From contig NZ_BMUE01000009.1 of the NCBI RefSeq assembly GCF_014650035.1, positions 62,001-126,000 of the forward strand: DNA of 64,000 nt, written 5' to 3'. Each line of letters opens with the position of its first letter. Position 1 is the stretch's first letter. Under the pieces are notes generated by a model. It ran no database searches. It was not told where the DNA came from and saw nothing but the letters and a program-made list of their open reading frames with translations. The translations under genes and the position numbers were made by a program. This document shows positions 51,474-60,120 of the stretch, piece after piece. Source of the DNA: Streptomyces lucensis JCM 4490 (GTDB taxonomy: Bacteria; Actinomycetota; Actinomycetes; Streptomycetales; Streptomycetaceae).

Positions 51474-53990
51474 ATGGCATTCAATCACTTACCGGCAGGC
51501 GTGCACGACGCCTTGGCTCCATTGTCCGTCACGCCGGTGACACACTCGGTGCCGATGGCCAAGAATCACCGATCCGATGAACCCCCGGCCGACCCGGCGT
51601 CCCGCCCGTCTCCGGGCACGGTCCTGGCCCGGCTCGCCTCCGGGCCGAGCCGGGCTGCGCGCATCACTCATACGGAGCACTTGCCCCCGCGTGCGGGTCG
51701 CCATGCCGTCTGGCCTCACCGGATTCACCCGGAAGTGGTCGCAGCCGTTCAGGCGTGCGGAATCGAGCACCCGTGGGCACACCAGGCGCTGGTCGCCGAG
51801 CACGCCCTCGACGGCGACTCCGTGGTCGTCGCCACCGGCACCGCGTCCGGCAAGTCCCTCGCCTACCTCGTACCCGTCCTGTCCGACCTCCTGACCGGCT
51901 CCAAGGCACCCAACGGCCGTGGCGCCACCGCCCTGTACCTGGCGCCCACCAAGGCGCTCGCCGCGGACCAGTGCCGGTCGGTGAAGGAACTTTCACACGC
52001 TTTGGGGAACGCCGTACGCCCAGCCGTGTACGACGGCGACACCGCGTTCGAGGAACGCGAGTGGATCCGCCAGTACGGCAACTACGTCCTCACCAACCCC
52101 GACATGCTGCACCGCGGGATCCTCCCCGCCCACCCGCGCTGGTCCTCCTTCCTCAAAGCGCTCCGGTACGTCGTCGTCGACGAGTGCCACACCTACCGGG
52201 GCGTCTTCGGCTCGCACGTCGCCCAGGTGCTGCGCCGGCTGCGCCGGCTGTGTGCCCGTTACGGCTCCTCGCCCGTCTTCCTGCTGGCTTCGGCGACCGC
52301 GGCCGAGCCCGCCGTCGCCGCCCGCAGGCTGACCGGACTGCCGGTGACCGAGGTCGCCGACGACGCCTCCCCACGCGGGGAACTCGTCTTCGCCCTCTGG
52401 GAGCCCCCGCTCACCGAGCTGCACGGCGAGCGAGGCGCACCCGTGCGGCGCTCCGCCACCGCCGAGACCGCCGACCTGCTGACCGACCTCACCGTGCAGG
52501 GGGTGCGCTCCGTCGCCTTCGTGCGGTCCCGGCGCGGCGCCGAGCTGATCTCGGTGATCGCCCAGGAGAAACTGGCCGAGGTCGACCGCTCCCTCGTCCG
52601 GCGTGTCGCGGCCTACCGCGGCGGCTACCTCCCCGAGGAGCGCCGCGCCCTGGAACGCGCACTGCACTCCGGCGAACTCCTCGGCCTCGCCGCCACGACG
52701 GCCCTGGAGCTGGGCGTGGACGTCTCCGGCCTGGACGCCGTGGTGATCGCCGGTTACCCGGGCACGCGCGCGTCCCTGTGGCAGCAGGCGGGCCGCGCGG
52801 GCCGCTCCGGGCAGGGCGCCCTGGCGGTCCTGGTGGCCCGGGACGACCCGCTGGACACCTTTCTCGTCCACCACCCCGAAGCGCTGTTCGACCGCCCCGT
52901 GGAGTCGACGGTTCTCGACCCCGACAACCCCTACGTCCTCGCCCCACACCTGTGCGCGGCCGCCGAGGAACTCCCGCTGACCGAGGAGGACCTGGACCTC
53001 TTCGGTCCCGCATGCGCGGACGTGCTCCCGCAGTTGGAGGCCGCGAAGCTGTTGCGCCGGCGCACGAAGGCCTGGCACTGGACTCGCCGCGAGCGGGCCG
53101 CCGACCTGACCGACATCCGCGGCGCCGGCGGCCGTCCGGTGCAGGTCGTGGAGGAGGGCACCGGGCGCCTGCTGGGCACGGTGGACGCGGGAGCCGCGCA
53201 CTCCGCGGTCCACGAGGGCGCCGTCCACCTGCACCAGGGCCGTACCTACCTGGTGCGCTCCCTGGACCTGGAGGACTCGGTCGCCCTGGTGGAGCAGGCC
53301 GACCCGCCGTACTCGACGGTCGCCCGGGACACCACCGCGATCTCCGTCCTGGAGACGGACACGGAGATCCCGTGGGGCGACGGCCGCCTGTGCTACGGCT
53401 CCGTCGAGGTCACCAACCAGGTGGTCTCCTTCCTCCGCAGGCGCCTGATCACGGGTGAAGTGCTGGGCGAGACGAAACTCGACCTCCCACCCCGCACGTT
53501 GCGCACGCGCGCGGTGTGGTGGACGGTCACCGAGGACCAGTTGGACGAGGCCCGGATCCCCCCGGAGATCCTCGGTGGCTCCCTGCACGCCGCCGAACAC
53601 GCCTCGATCGGCATGCTTCCCCTCTTCGCGACCTGCGACCGCTGGGACATCGGCGGCGTCTCGATCCCCCTCCACCCCGACACGCTCCTGCCGACCGTCT
53701 TCGTCTACGACGGCCACCCCGGCGGCGCGGGCTTCGCCGAGCGCGCCTTCCACACCGCCCGTGCCTGGCTCGCCGCCACCCGCGAAGCCATCGCGTCCTG
53801 CGAGTGTGAGGCGGGCTGCCCGTCCTGCATCCAGTCCCCCAAGTGCGGCAACGGCAACGACCCACTGCACAAGAGGGGGGCGGTACGACTCCTCACGGTG
53901 CTGCTGCGGGGGGCACCGGAGGAGGTGCCGGCGAACGGGGCCGGCAATGAGGTCGCGAATGAGGTCGCGAAGAGGGCTTCGGACGGCTAG
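51474..53990 (+). CDS. DEAD/DEAH helicase with DUF1998 zinc-binding C-terminus (Hrq1-like)
   Basis: An 838-residue superfamily 2 helicase. Motif I is VATGTASGKSLAYLVP, motif Ia APTKALAADQ, motif II VVVDECHTYRG, motif III LASATAAEP, and motif VI QQAGRAGRSG. The C-terminal DUF1998 part carries the four-Cys cluster CECEAGCPSCIQSPKCGNGN. The family includes Hrq1/RecQ4-like and bacterial MrfA helicases of interstrand-crosslink repair; a DNA repair role is inferred. ATG 51474 gives the conserved MAFNHLPAGVHDAL start; an ATG 27 codons later is possible. It is divergent from bldG. Confidence 0.9.
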   Translation: MAFNHLPAGVHDALAPLSVTPVTHSVPMAKNHRSDEPPADPASRPSPGTVLARLASGPSRAARITHTEHLPPRAGRHAVWPHRIHPEVVAAVQACGIEHPWAHQALVAEHALDGDSVVVATGTASGKSLAYLVPVLSDLLTGSKAPNGRGATALYLAPTKALAADQCRSVKELSHALGNAVRPAVYDGDTAFEEREWIRQYGNYVLTNPDMLHRGILPAHPRWSSFLKALRYVVVDECHTYRGVFGSHVAQVLRRLRRLCARYGSSPVFLLASATAAEPAVAARRLTGLPVTEVADDASPRGELVFALWEPPLTELHGERGAPVRRSATAETADLLTDLTVQGVRSVAFVRSRRGAELISVIAQEKLAEVDRSLVRRVAAYRGGYLPEERRALERALHSGELLGLAATTALELGVDVSGLDAVVIAGYPGTRASLWQQAGRAGRSGQGALAVLVARDDPLDTFLVHHPEALFDRPVESTVLDPDNPYVLAPHLCAAAEELPLTEEDLDLFGPACADVLPQLEAAKLLRRRTKAWHWTRRERAADLTDIRGAGGRPVQVVEEGTGRLLGTVDAGAAHSAVHEGAVHLHQGRTYLVRSLDLEDSVALVEQADPPYSTVARDTTAISVLETDTEIPWGDGRLCYGSVEVTNQVVSFLRRRLITGEVLGETKLDLPPRTLRTRAVWWTVTEDQLDEARIPPEILGGSLHAAEHASIGMLPLFATCDRWDIGGVSIPLHPDTLLPTVFVYDGHPGGAGFAERAFHTARAWLAATREAIASCECEAGCPSCIQSPKCGNGNDPLHKRGAVRLLTVLLRGAPEEVPANGAGNEVANEVAKRASDG

Positions 53991-54025
53991 GCGCCCGTGG
54001 AAGGGCCGGGGGGCCGTAGGGGGGC

Positions 54026-54862
54026 TCAGGGAGGACTGGACGGCTCCGCATGCCGCCCGGCAACCGGGTTCCGCAGCGCTCCCGGTGCCGCCGGCGGCTC
54101 GGATGGCACCGGCCCCGCCGGGCCCGCTCTGGCCCTCGCCTCCGCCGCGAACGGCCCCTTTCCCGAGGCCGCCGTCACCTCGGAGATCTGGCCCGTGACG
54201 GCGCAGCGCACCAGCCGTACCCGCTGGGCCGCCGCCAGCCGCTCGGCCCGGGCGCAGGCCGCGGCGCTGCCCTCGGCCCAGTGGTCCGCCGCCGCGAGCG
54301 CCGCCAGGTCAGCACCGCCGGCCGCACGGTGCCGGACGACGACGGCCTGCCCGAGAGCGAGCACGGCACCGAACACCACGCACAGCACGGCAATCGCCCC
54401 CAAGCTCCAGACGGTGGCGGACCCCTGATCGGCGGACACCCGGCCACCCGACCCGCGATCGCGGGTCTCGCGGTGGGGAAACCTTCGATCGGAGGACACC
54501 CGGTTGGAGGACACCCCGTCGGTGTGCCCCTGGCCGGAGGCCCCGCCCCCGGAAGGCCGCCGCTCGGGGCGCTGCCGGTCGGCGTGCTGCCGGTCCGCGT
54601 GCTGCCGGTCGGAGCGCTGCCAGTCAACGTGCTGCCGGTCCGCGTGCTGCCGGTCGGAGCGCTGCCAGTCAACGTGCTGCCGGTCCGCGTACTGCCAGTC
54701 AACGTGCTGCCGGTCCGCGTGCTGCCGGTCGTACAGCCGCTCCCGATGGGAGACGCCCCGCTCGAAGGCGCCCCGCTCGGAGACATCCCGCTCGAAGGGC
54801 CGCCGCACCGAGCGCCGCCGTTCCGGGTGCCCGGAGCCGTGGTCCCCTTGCACGGCTCTCAC
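54026..54862 (-). CDS. Tad minor pilin-like protein (Rv3654c/TadE-like) with pentapeptide-repeat insert
   Basis: A 278-residue product starting at GTG 54862, which overlaps the tadE stop by 4 bp. The typical part, about 110-120 residues, starts GSATVWSLGAIAVLCVVFGA, with membrane helix VLCVVFGAVLALGQAVVV and RHRAAGGADLAALAAADHWA. Between the start and this helix lie about 130 extra residues containing DRQHA/DRQHV/DWQRS repeats. The family comprises pseudopilin-like proteins exported by the Tad system. The repeat-bearing N-terminus would be cytosolic before export. Length doubles the usual size. Confidence 0.8.
   Translation of the reverse strand: MRAVQGDHGSGHPERRRSVRRPFERDVSERGAFERGVSHRERLYDRQHADRQHVDWQYADRQHVDWQRSDRQHADRQHVDWQRSDRQHADRQHADRQRPERRPSGGGASGQGHTDGVSSNRVSSDRRFPHRETRDRGSGGRVSADQGSATVWSLGAIAVLCVVFGAVLALGQAVVVRHRAAGGADLAALAAADHWAEGSAAACARAERLAAAQRVRLVRCAVTGQISEVTAASGKGPFAAEARARAGPAGPVPSEPPAAPGALRNPVAGRHAEPSSPP
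54570..54735. repeat. 15-bp tandem repeats in the Tad minor pilin-like gene
   Basis: About eleven 15-bp units (gtgctgccggtccgc and variants gtgctgccagtcaac, gagcgctgccagtca) encode DRQHA, DRQHV, DWQYA, DWQRS. A 45-bp higher-order unit is itself repeated twice. The repeats are in phase with codons. Confidence 0.85.
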
Positions 54863-55245
54863 GGTGCCTCCCCCTTCGCCGTCCCTACCGTCCCCACCGT
54901 CTCCTCCGCCAGGGCGACCGCCTCCTCGTGCACCTCGAACGGCAACCCGCTGAGCACCGGCGGTCTGGCGACCACCGTCACCCGGACCTTGTCGTCCTCG
55001 CGCCGCACCGTCACGCGCGCCCCGCGAGGCGCCGCGTCGCGGGCCACCATGACCACCGCGTCGGCTCGGTCCTGACGGGCGGCGGCGCGGGCGCCCGCGC
55101 GGGCCGCGTCCACGCACTGGATCTGCGCGGCCACCGCCAGCAGCCCCCAGACCAGTGCCATGGTGAACGCCACCAGCACGGACAGCACCACGGCCGCCTC
55201 AGCGGTCACGAAACCGCGGTCCCCCGCCCGTTCACATCCGCGCAC
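54859..55245 (-). CDS. tadE: TadE-family pilus assembly protein
   Basis: A 128-residue protein with the TadE signature: DRGFVTAEAAVVLSVLVAFT (Glu five residues into the hydrophobic helix, the prepilin-like cleavage context), then AQIQCVDAARAGARAAARQD. The rest is a periplasm-side-like beta domain. It follows the flp gene with a 14-bp overlap of reading frames (55232-55245) and is coupled to the next gene by GTGA. Confidence 0.85.
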   Translation of the reverse strand: MRGCERAGDRGFVTAEAAVVLSVLVAFTMALVWGLLAVAAQIQCVDAARAGARAAARQDRADAVVMVARDAAPRGARVTVRREDDKVRVTVVARPPVLSGLPFEVHEEAVALAEETVGTVGTAKGEAP

Positions 55246-55453
55246 TGAGCGCCTTCTTCACGATGCCCTGCAGTTCCGCCTTGACCTGGCCGCTGGTGAC
55301 GACCTCGTAGAGCAGCAGCGCGAACCCGACGGCCGCGATGATTCCCATCGCGTACTCGGACGTCACCATGCCGGCGTCCTGGCGGCACCGGCGGTACGTT
55401 CCCCGCAGCCCCGCCACCGCTTTCCCGACCGCTTTCCTGGTCTTCCTGTTCAT
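55232..55453 (-). CDS. Flp pilin-like protein (DUF4244)
   Basis: A 73-residue pilin precursor. A basic leader (MNRKTRKAVGKAVAGLRGTY) is followed by DAGMVTSEYAMGIIAAVGFA, where G-MVTSEYA is the prepilin cleavage region with Glu at +5. After the helix comes VKAELQGIVKKALS. The likely pilus subunit of this Tad operon. ATG 55453 follows GGGAG. Confidence 0.85.
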   Translation of the reverse strand: MNRKTRKAVGKAVAGLRGTYRRCRQDAGMVTSEYAMGIIAAVGFALLLYEVVTSGQVKAELQGIVKKALSARM

Positions 55454-55529
55454 CTCGACTCCCGTGAGATCCAGTTCGTTTCCTCGTTCTCCGCGCTTCG
55501 CGCACTGCATCCGGCCGCTCCCGTGCGCC

Positions 55530-56306
55530 TCACCTCCCTCCGACGACCCCGCCCGCCAGCCCGATCACGACGGGCAGCACACCGGTCGCGATGAACGCGG
55601 GCAGGAAGCACAGGCCGACGGGCGCGGAGATCAGGACGGCTGCACGGCGCGCCCGCGTGGTCGCGGTTCGGGCCCACTCCGCCCGCGCGTCAGCGGCGAT
55701 ACGGGCGACCGGGCCGGCCGCGGGCAGTCCGGACTCGCCGGCCCGCTCCAGCAGCCGTGCCAGGACCGCCGCCCCGGGCAGCGCGGCCAGCCGCCGCCAG
55801 GCGACCGCCGGTTCACCTCCGAGCCGCACCTCGGCCGCACCCCGCGCCAGCGCTTCTCCGACCGGTCCGCCGAGGGCCTCCCCCACCGCCTGGGCGGCGA
55901 CGACCGGGCCGGCGCCGGCCGTGATGCAGGCGGCCAGCAGATCGGCGGCGAGCGGAAGCCGACGCGCGGCTTCCGCCGTGTCGACCGTCTCCGCACGGCC
56001 GGCGGCCGCCTGACGGTCCCGCCACCGCCACAGCACCGCGCCGGTACCGAGCCCCAGCAGGACACCTCCCGCTCCGCCGGCCAGCATCCAGGCGCCACAG
56101 GCCGCGCCGGCCGGCAGCATCAGCCGCCGTACGGTGTCCGGCACCTCGAAGGACGTTCTGACGGGCATCTCGTGTCCCAGCAGTTCGGCCACCCGGTGCC
56201 GCGCCTGCCGCCGTCGCCGGACCGTGTCCAACCGCCACACGACCCAGCCGAGAGCCAGCGCCGTCCCCCCGGGCATCCCCAGCCTGTGGACGAACTCCGC
56301 GCTCAT
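55530..56306 (-). CDS. tadC: Tad secretion system inner-membrane protein TadC-like (type II secretion F domain)
   Basis: A 258-residue membrane protein. Helices at the N-terminus (MPGGTALALGWVVW) and at MLAGGAGGVLLGLGTGAVLW are followed by the T2SSF cytosolic domain (RLPLAADLLAACITAGAGPV, EVRLGGEPAVAWRRLAALPG) and two C-terminal helices (AVLISAPVGLCFLPAFIATG). It pairs with TadB to form the pilus platform. ATG 56306 overlaps the tadB stop by 4 bp and has GGAGG. Confidence 0.88.
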   Translation of the reverse strand: MSAEFVHRLGMPGGTALALGWVVWRLDTVRRRRQARHRVAELLGHEMPVRTSFEVPDTVRRLMLPAGAACGAWMLAGGAGGVLLGLGTGAVLWRWRDRQAAAGRAETVDTAEAARRLPLAADLLAACITAGAGPVVAAQAVGEALGGPVGEALARGAAEVRLGGEPAVAWRRLAALPGAAVLARLLERAGESGLPAAGPVARIAADARAEWARTATTRARRAAVLISAPVGLCFLPAFIATGVLPVVIGLAGGVVGGR

Positions 56307-57196
56307 ACCGCCTCCGCTCCCCGCACGATCCGCACCGCCCACCACATCCCGGCCGTCTCGAACACCGCTCCGGCGACCAGGCAGCCGAGTCCGGCACCGG
56401 TGTGCAGGAGGACGTGCAACGGGTCGGCGCCCATGGCCGTGCCGAGGAGCAGGCCGAGGACGGGGAGGGCGGCGAGCAGCACCGCGGTGGCGCGGGCGCC
56501 CGACATCTGGGCGCGCAGGTCGGAGCGCTGGGCTCGTTCGGCTCGCAGGGCCGCGTCCAGCCGGTCCAGGCCGGCCGCCAGGCCCGCGCCCTGGTCCACG
56601 GCCACCCGCCAGCACGCGGCCAGCCCGAGCAGGCCCTCGGCGCCCGGTCGCCGGGCCGCCGCGGCGAGCGCGCCGGGCACGTCGCCGCCGAACCGGGCGG
56701 CCGCGACCACGGCCGCCTGTGCGTCGCCCAGACCGCCCGAGTCCCGCGCGGCCCGCGGCAGCGCCTCGCCGGGCTGGCGTCCCGCGCGCACCTCGCCGGC
56801 GAGTGCCCCGCACAGGGTGATCACCGCGTCGGCCCGCCGGTCCCTGATGAGTCCGGCCTGCCGGGCCAGCCGCACCCGGCGCAGCGCCGGAACCCCGGCC
56901 GCCCCCGCGACGACCGGAATCACCGAGGTGCCCAGCAGCGCGAGCAGCGCTCCTGCCGCGAGCGCCCACCATTCGGCACCGAACCGGCCGCGCAGGCGGC
57001 GCAGTGTCCCGAGGGTCCTGTCCCAGGAGGGTGGCCCGGTGGCCACCGTTCCCCCGTCCGCGAGCAGCAGCCGCGCCCGTCGCATCCCGTGGTGCCGTCC
57101 GCCGAGCAGCCAGACCAGCGCGCCCAGGCAGACCAGCGCGGCCCCCGTGGACGATGCCCCGCGGATCGCTTCCGTCACTTCCATCGCCTCACTCAC
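56303..57196 (-). CDS. tadB: Tad secretion system inner-membrane protein TadB-like (type II secretion F domain)
   Basis: A 297-residue protein. One N-terminal helix (STGAALVCLGALVWLLGG), a helix around FGAEWWALAAGALLALLGTS, then the T2SSF domain (DAVITLCGALAGEVRAGRQP, PGAEGLLGLAACWRVAVDQG) and terminal helices. GTG 57196 overlaps the tadA stop by 4 bp (GTGA); an ATG at 57184 is a possible later start. Confidence 0.88.
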   Translation of the reverse strand: MSEAMEVTEAIRGASSTGAALVCLGALVWLLGGRHHGMRRARLLLADGGTVATGPPSWDRTLGTLRRLRGRFGAEWWALAAGALLALLGTSVIPVVAGAAGVPALRRVRLARQAGLIRDRRADAVITLCGALAGEVRAGRQPGEALPRAARDSGGLGDAQAAVVAAARFGGDVPGALAAAARRPGAEGLLGLAACWRVAVDQGAGLAAGLDRLDAALRAERAQRSDLRAQMSGARATAVLLAALPVLGLLLGTAMGADPLHVLLHTGAGLGCLVAGAVFETAGMWWAVRIVRGAEAV

Positions 57197-58416
57197 TCGT
57201 CCTCCGAACCTGTTCGCGCTGCCGGCCCCGGACCCGTTCGTGCCGCGGAGCCGTCGAGCAGCCGCTCCAGCCGCTCCCACCCGCGCTCCCGTGTGAAGGC
57301 GCGGTCGCCCCAGCGCAGCGCCGGCACCGTCCGCACCAGCCCGGTGGTATCCCGCTCCAGCACGTGCACTTCGGCGATCCGGCGCCGTCCGGAGCGGTCC
57401 CGTACGAGGTGCAGCACAACGGAGAGGGCGGCCGCCAGCTGGCTGTGCAGGGCGGCTCGGTCCAGCCCGGCGGCCGTGGCGAGCGCCTCCAGGCGCGCCG
57501 GTACGTCCGCGGCGGCATTGGCGTGGATCGTGCACGAACCGCCTTCATGGCCCGTGTTGAGTGCCGCGAGCAGATGCACGACCTCGGGTCCGCGCACCTC
57601 GCCGACGACCAGCCGGTCGGGCCGCATCCGCAGCGCCTGCCGGACGAGGTCCTCCAGCGTGACCAGGCCGGCACCCTCCTGGTTGGCGGGCCGGGTCTCC
57701 AGCCGCACCACGTGGGGGTGATCCGGTCTGAGCTCGGCCGAGTCCTCGGCGAGCACGATCCGCTCGTCCGGCCCGGTCAGGCCCAGCAGTGCGCTGAGCA
57801 GGGTCGTCTTCCCGGTTCCGGTGCCTCCGCTGACGAGGAAGGACAGCCGGGCGTCCAGCAGTGCCCGCAGGATCCGGTCGCCGCCGGGCGGCACGGTGCC
57901 CGCCTCCACCAGTTCCCGCAGTGTGAACGCCCGGGGCCGTACGACCCGCAGGGAAAGGCAGGTGCAGCCGACGGCGACCGGGGGCAGCACCGCGTGCAGC
58001 CGTGTTCCGTCGGGCAGCCGGGCGTCCGCCCAGGGCCGGGCGTCGTCCAGCCGGCGTCCGGCCACGGCGGCGAGCCGCTGCGCGAGGCGTCGTACGGCTG
58101 CCGCGTCCGGGAAGGTCACCGGTGTCAGTTCCAGGCCGCCACCACGGTCCACCCACACGCGATCCGGCGCGGACACCAGGACGTCGGTGACGTCCGCGTC
58201 GGCGAGCAGCGGCTCCAGCGGGCCGGTGCCGACGAGTTCCGACCTCAGGTGCCGTGCCGCGCCGAGGACCTCGGCGTCGCCGAGCACCCGGCCCTGTTCG
58301 CGCAGCGCCTGGGCCACGCGCGCGGGTGTTGGTTCGGCACCGCTCTCGGCCAGCCGGCGCCGTACGCCGTCGAGCAGGGCCGCGCAGTCGGCCCGGTCGA
58401 GTCCGGGGAACGTCAT
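57193..58416 (-). CDS. tadA: Tad pilus ATPase (TadA/CpaF family)
   Basis: A 407-residue secretion ATPase that powers pilus assembly. Walker A SGGTGTGKTT (196-205), Asp box ERIVLAEDSAEL, Walker B RPDRLVVGEVRGPEV, and the His box HEGGSCTIHANAAAD. The N-terminal 150 residues are the usual CpaF helical and RecA-interacting part. It overlaps ssd by 4 bp at the start. The window has ssd-tadA-tadB-tadC-flp-tadE-tadE-like as one transcription unit. Confidence 0.93.
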   Translation of the reverse strand: MTFPGLDRADCAALLDGVRRRLAESGAEPTPARVAQALREQGRVLGDAEVLGAARHLRSELVGTGPLEPLLADADVTDVLVSAPDRVWVDRGGGLELTPVTFPDAAAVRRLAQRLAAVAGRRLDDARPWADARLPDGTRLHAVLPPVAVGCTCLSLRVVRPRAFTLRELVEAGTVPPGGDRILRALLDARLSFLVSGGTGTGKTTLLSALLGLTGPDERIVLAEDSAELRPDHPHVVRLETRPANQEGAGLVTLEDLVRQALRMRPDRLVVGEVRGPEVVHLLAALNTGHEGGSCTIHANAAADVPARLEALATAAGLDRAALHSQLAAALSVVLHLVRDRSGRRRIAEVHVLERDTTGLVRTVPALRWGDRAFTRERGWERLERLLDGSAARTGPGPAARTGSEDE

Positions 58417-59519
58417 CGGGTGCCTCCGGCCTCGACGAGCGCTCGCTCCCAGAAGTCCGCGCAGAAGCGGGCGAGGGGACTGTGCGCGCCGGCGCCCGGG
58501 GGTTTGGCGCCTGTCCGGGGGCGCAGCAGTGCCGGTTCGACGGGCAGCTCGCCGGCCAGGGGCAGGTCGAGCAGCCGGGCCACCGCCTGGTCGTCCAGGC
58601 CCGGCGCGTAGGGGCCGCGCACCGCGACCCGCACGTCGCGCACGACCATCCCGAGGGCGGACGCGACCCGGCCCGCGGCGGCGACCGCCCGCAGTTCGGC
58701 GGGGACGACGAGCAGAGCCAAGTCGAGCTGGGCGAGGGCCTCGGCGACCCCGTCGTCCAGACGGCGGGGCAGGTCGACCACGACGGTGCCGCCGCGTCGG
58801 CGGGCGGCGGCGAGGACCGCGCGCACGGCCGGGGGCGGGACGGCGACGCAGTCGCCGCGGTCCCAGCTGAGCACCCGCAGGGCGTGCAGCTCGGGCAGCG
58901 ACTCCTCCAGGGCGCCGCCGCCGACCCGGCCGCGGGATGCGGCGAAGGCGGGCCAGCGCAGTCCGTCGGCGCTCTCGCCGCCCAGGAGCACGTCGAGTCC
59001 GCCGCCGAGCGGATCGGCGTCCACGAGGAGGGTGCGCAGTCCCTCGCGTGCCGAGGTGACGGCGAGTGCGCAGGCGAGCGTGGACGCGCCGGCTCCGCCC
59101 CGGCCGCCGATCACCCCGACGGTCAGGGCGGGGCGGCCGACGCCCTCGGCCACGTCGGCGATGCGGTCGACCAGCCACTGCTCACCGTCGGGCAGCATGA
59201 GGACGTGGTCGGCGCCGATCCGCACGGCTCGTTTCCACACTCCCGGGTCGTCCTGGTCGCGGCCGACCAGCACCACTCCGCGGCGGCGCGCGGCCCCGCG
59301 GACGCGGCGGGCGGCGTCGTCGCCGACGAGGACGAGCGGGGCGTCCTCCCAGCCGTCGCCGTGCTCCGGTACGCCGTGGCGGACTTCGGGCGTGGCGCCG
59401 GCTGCCGCGCACAGACGCAGCAGATCGTCCAGGAGACCGGCGTCCTCGGTGACGATGAGCGGCCGTCCGGGCCGGCCTTCCGCCGTGGGCGGCGGGTCGT
59501 GGGTGACGGTTCCGGTCAC
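58413..59519 (-). CDS. ssd: septum site-determining protein Ssd-like / CpaE-like MinD-family ATPase
   Basis: A 368-residue protein. Residues 1-130 are a receiver-like domain without clear phosphorylation site. Residues 135-350 are a MinD/ParA fold with deviant Walker A GGRGGAGASTLACAL lacking the usual Lys, and LLVDADPLGGGLDVLLGG. The ortholog position in mycobacteria (Rv3660c) is called Ssd, implicated in septum regulation; in Tad operons the equivalent CpaE localises pili. GTG 59519 follows GGGGGA 7 nt upstream. It heads the Tad operon. Confidence 0.88.
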   Translation of the reverse strand: MTGTVTHDPPPTAEGRPGRPLIVTEDAGLLDDLLRLCAAAGATPEVRHGVPEHGDGWEDAPLVLVGDDAARRVRGAARRRGVVLVGRDQDDPGVWKRAVRIGADHVLMLPDGEQWLVDRIADVAEGVGRPALTVGVIGGRGGAGASTLACALAVTSAREGLRTLLVDADPLGGGLDVLLGGESADGLRWPAFAASRGRVGGGALEESLPELHALRVLSWDRGDCVAVPPPAVRAVLAAARRRGGTVVVDLPRRLDDGVAEALAQLDLALLVVPAELRAVAAAGRVASALGMVVRDVRVAVRGPYAPGLDDQAVARLLDLPLAGELPVEPALLRPRTGAKPPGAGAHSPLARFCADFWERALVEAGGTR

Positions 59520-59949
59520 GTGTGTTCCCCCTTCGCTGCATGGGCGCGCGGCCATGGCGGTCGTGCGATTCCCGTGGATGTGAAGAACCGGCGAGCGGCC
59601 TCCATATGAGCGGCCGAAAGGAACCGGCCATAGGCGCCGCGGCAATCAGAACCGGCCATGAACTCGCCGTGCCGAGCGCGCTGGAATCACGGTGCCGCGA
59701 TCTCCGAAATCGTGTGGATCTTGGTCGAAAACCGTGGACAACTCCGAAGCTGTGAATATCGCCGTCACCCGTACCGGTGACCTGCCGGCGGCCCCCGCAC
59801 CGGCCGTTGTGCGGCATTCACAGAGCAATCCGGCGATTACGGCGAGTAATGAATCATGAGCATGGCAAAGCGGCGCCCGGAGCGGTCACAGCGCCGGCCG
59901 CAGGGGCCTTGAAACAGAGAGGGGAGGTGGGAAAACGTACCCGGACATG

Positions 59950-60021
59950 CGACGACCCCCGCCGGGGGGGAGAGCGGGGGTCGTCCCCACGGCCGACTCG
60001 GGGGGGGAGGAGTCGGGCCGG
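59950..60021 (-). ncRNA. 6C RNA
   Basis: On the minus strand two adjacent stem-loops have C-rich loops. The first is CCGACTC-CTCCCCCCCC-GAGTCGG (60016-59993). The second is GACGACCCCCGC with loop TCTCCCCCCCCG closed by GCGGGGGTCGTC-type pairing (59985-59951). Runs of at least six loop cytosines in tandem hairpins define the actinobacterial 6C RNA. The position between ssd and the HAD gene is the same as in mycobacteria. The exact ends are estimates; a few upstream nucleotides may belong. Confidence 0.8.
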
Positions 60022-60120
60022 GTTAGCACGGTCGCGAACGATCCGTGACTTCCATGGTGTACCCGAGAGCCTTCTCAGGCAAACCCACACGCCACACCTT
60101 ACGCCGAATGGTGGGCCCCT

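Noticed and set aside
54050..55075. Plus-strand frame with LPVRVLPV repeats
   Set aside because: Antisense of the 15-bp repeats and the tadE region; the minus-strand frames have the pilin signatures and 4-bp overlaps.
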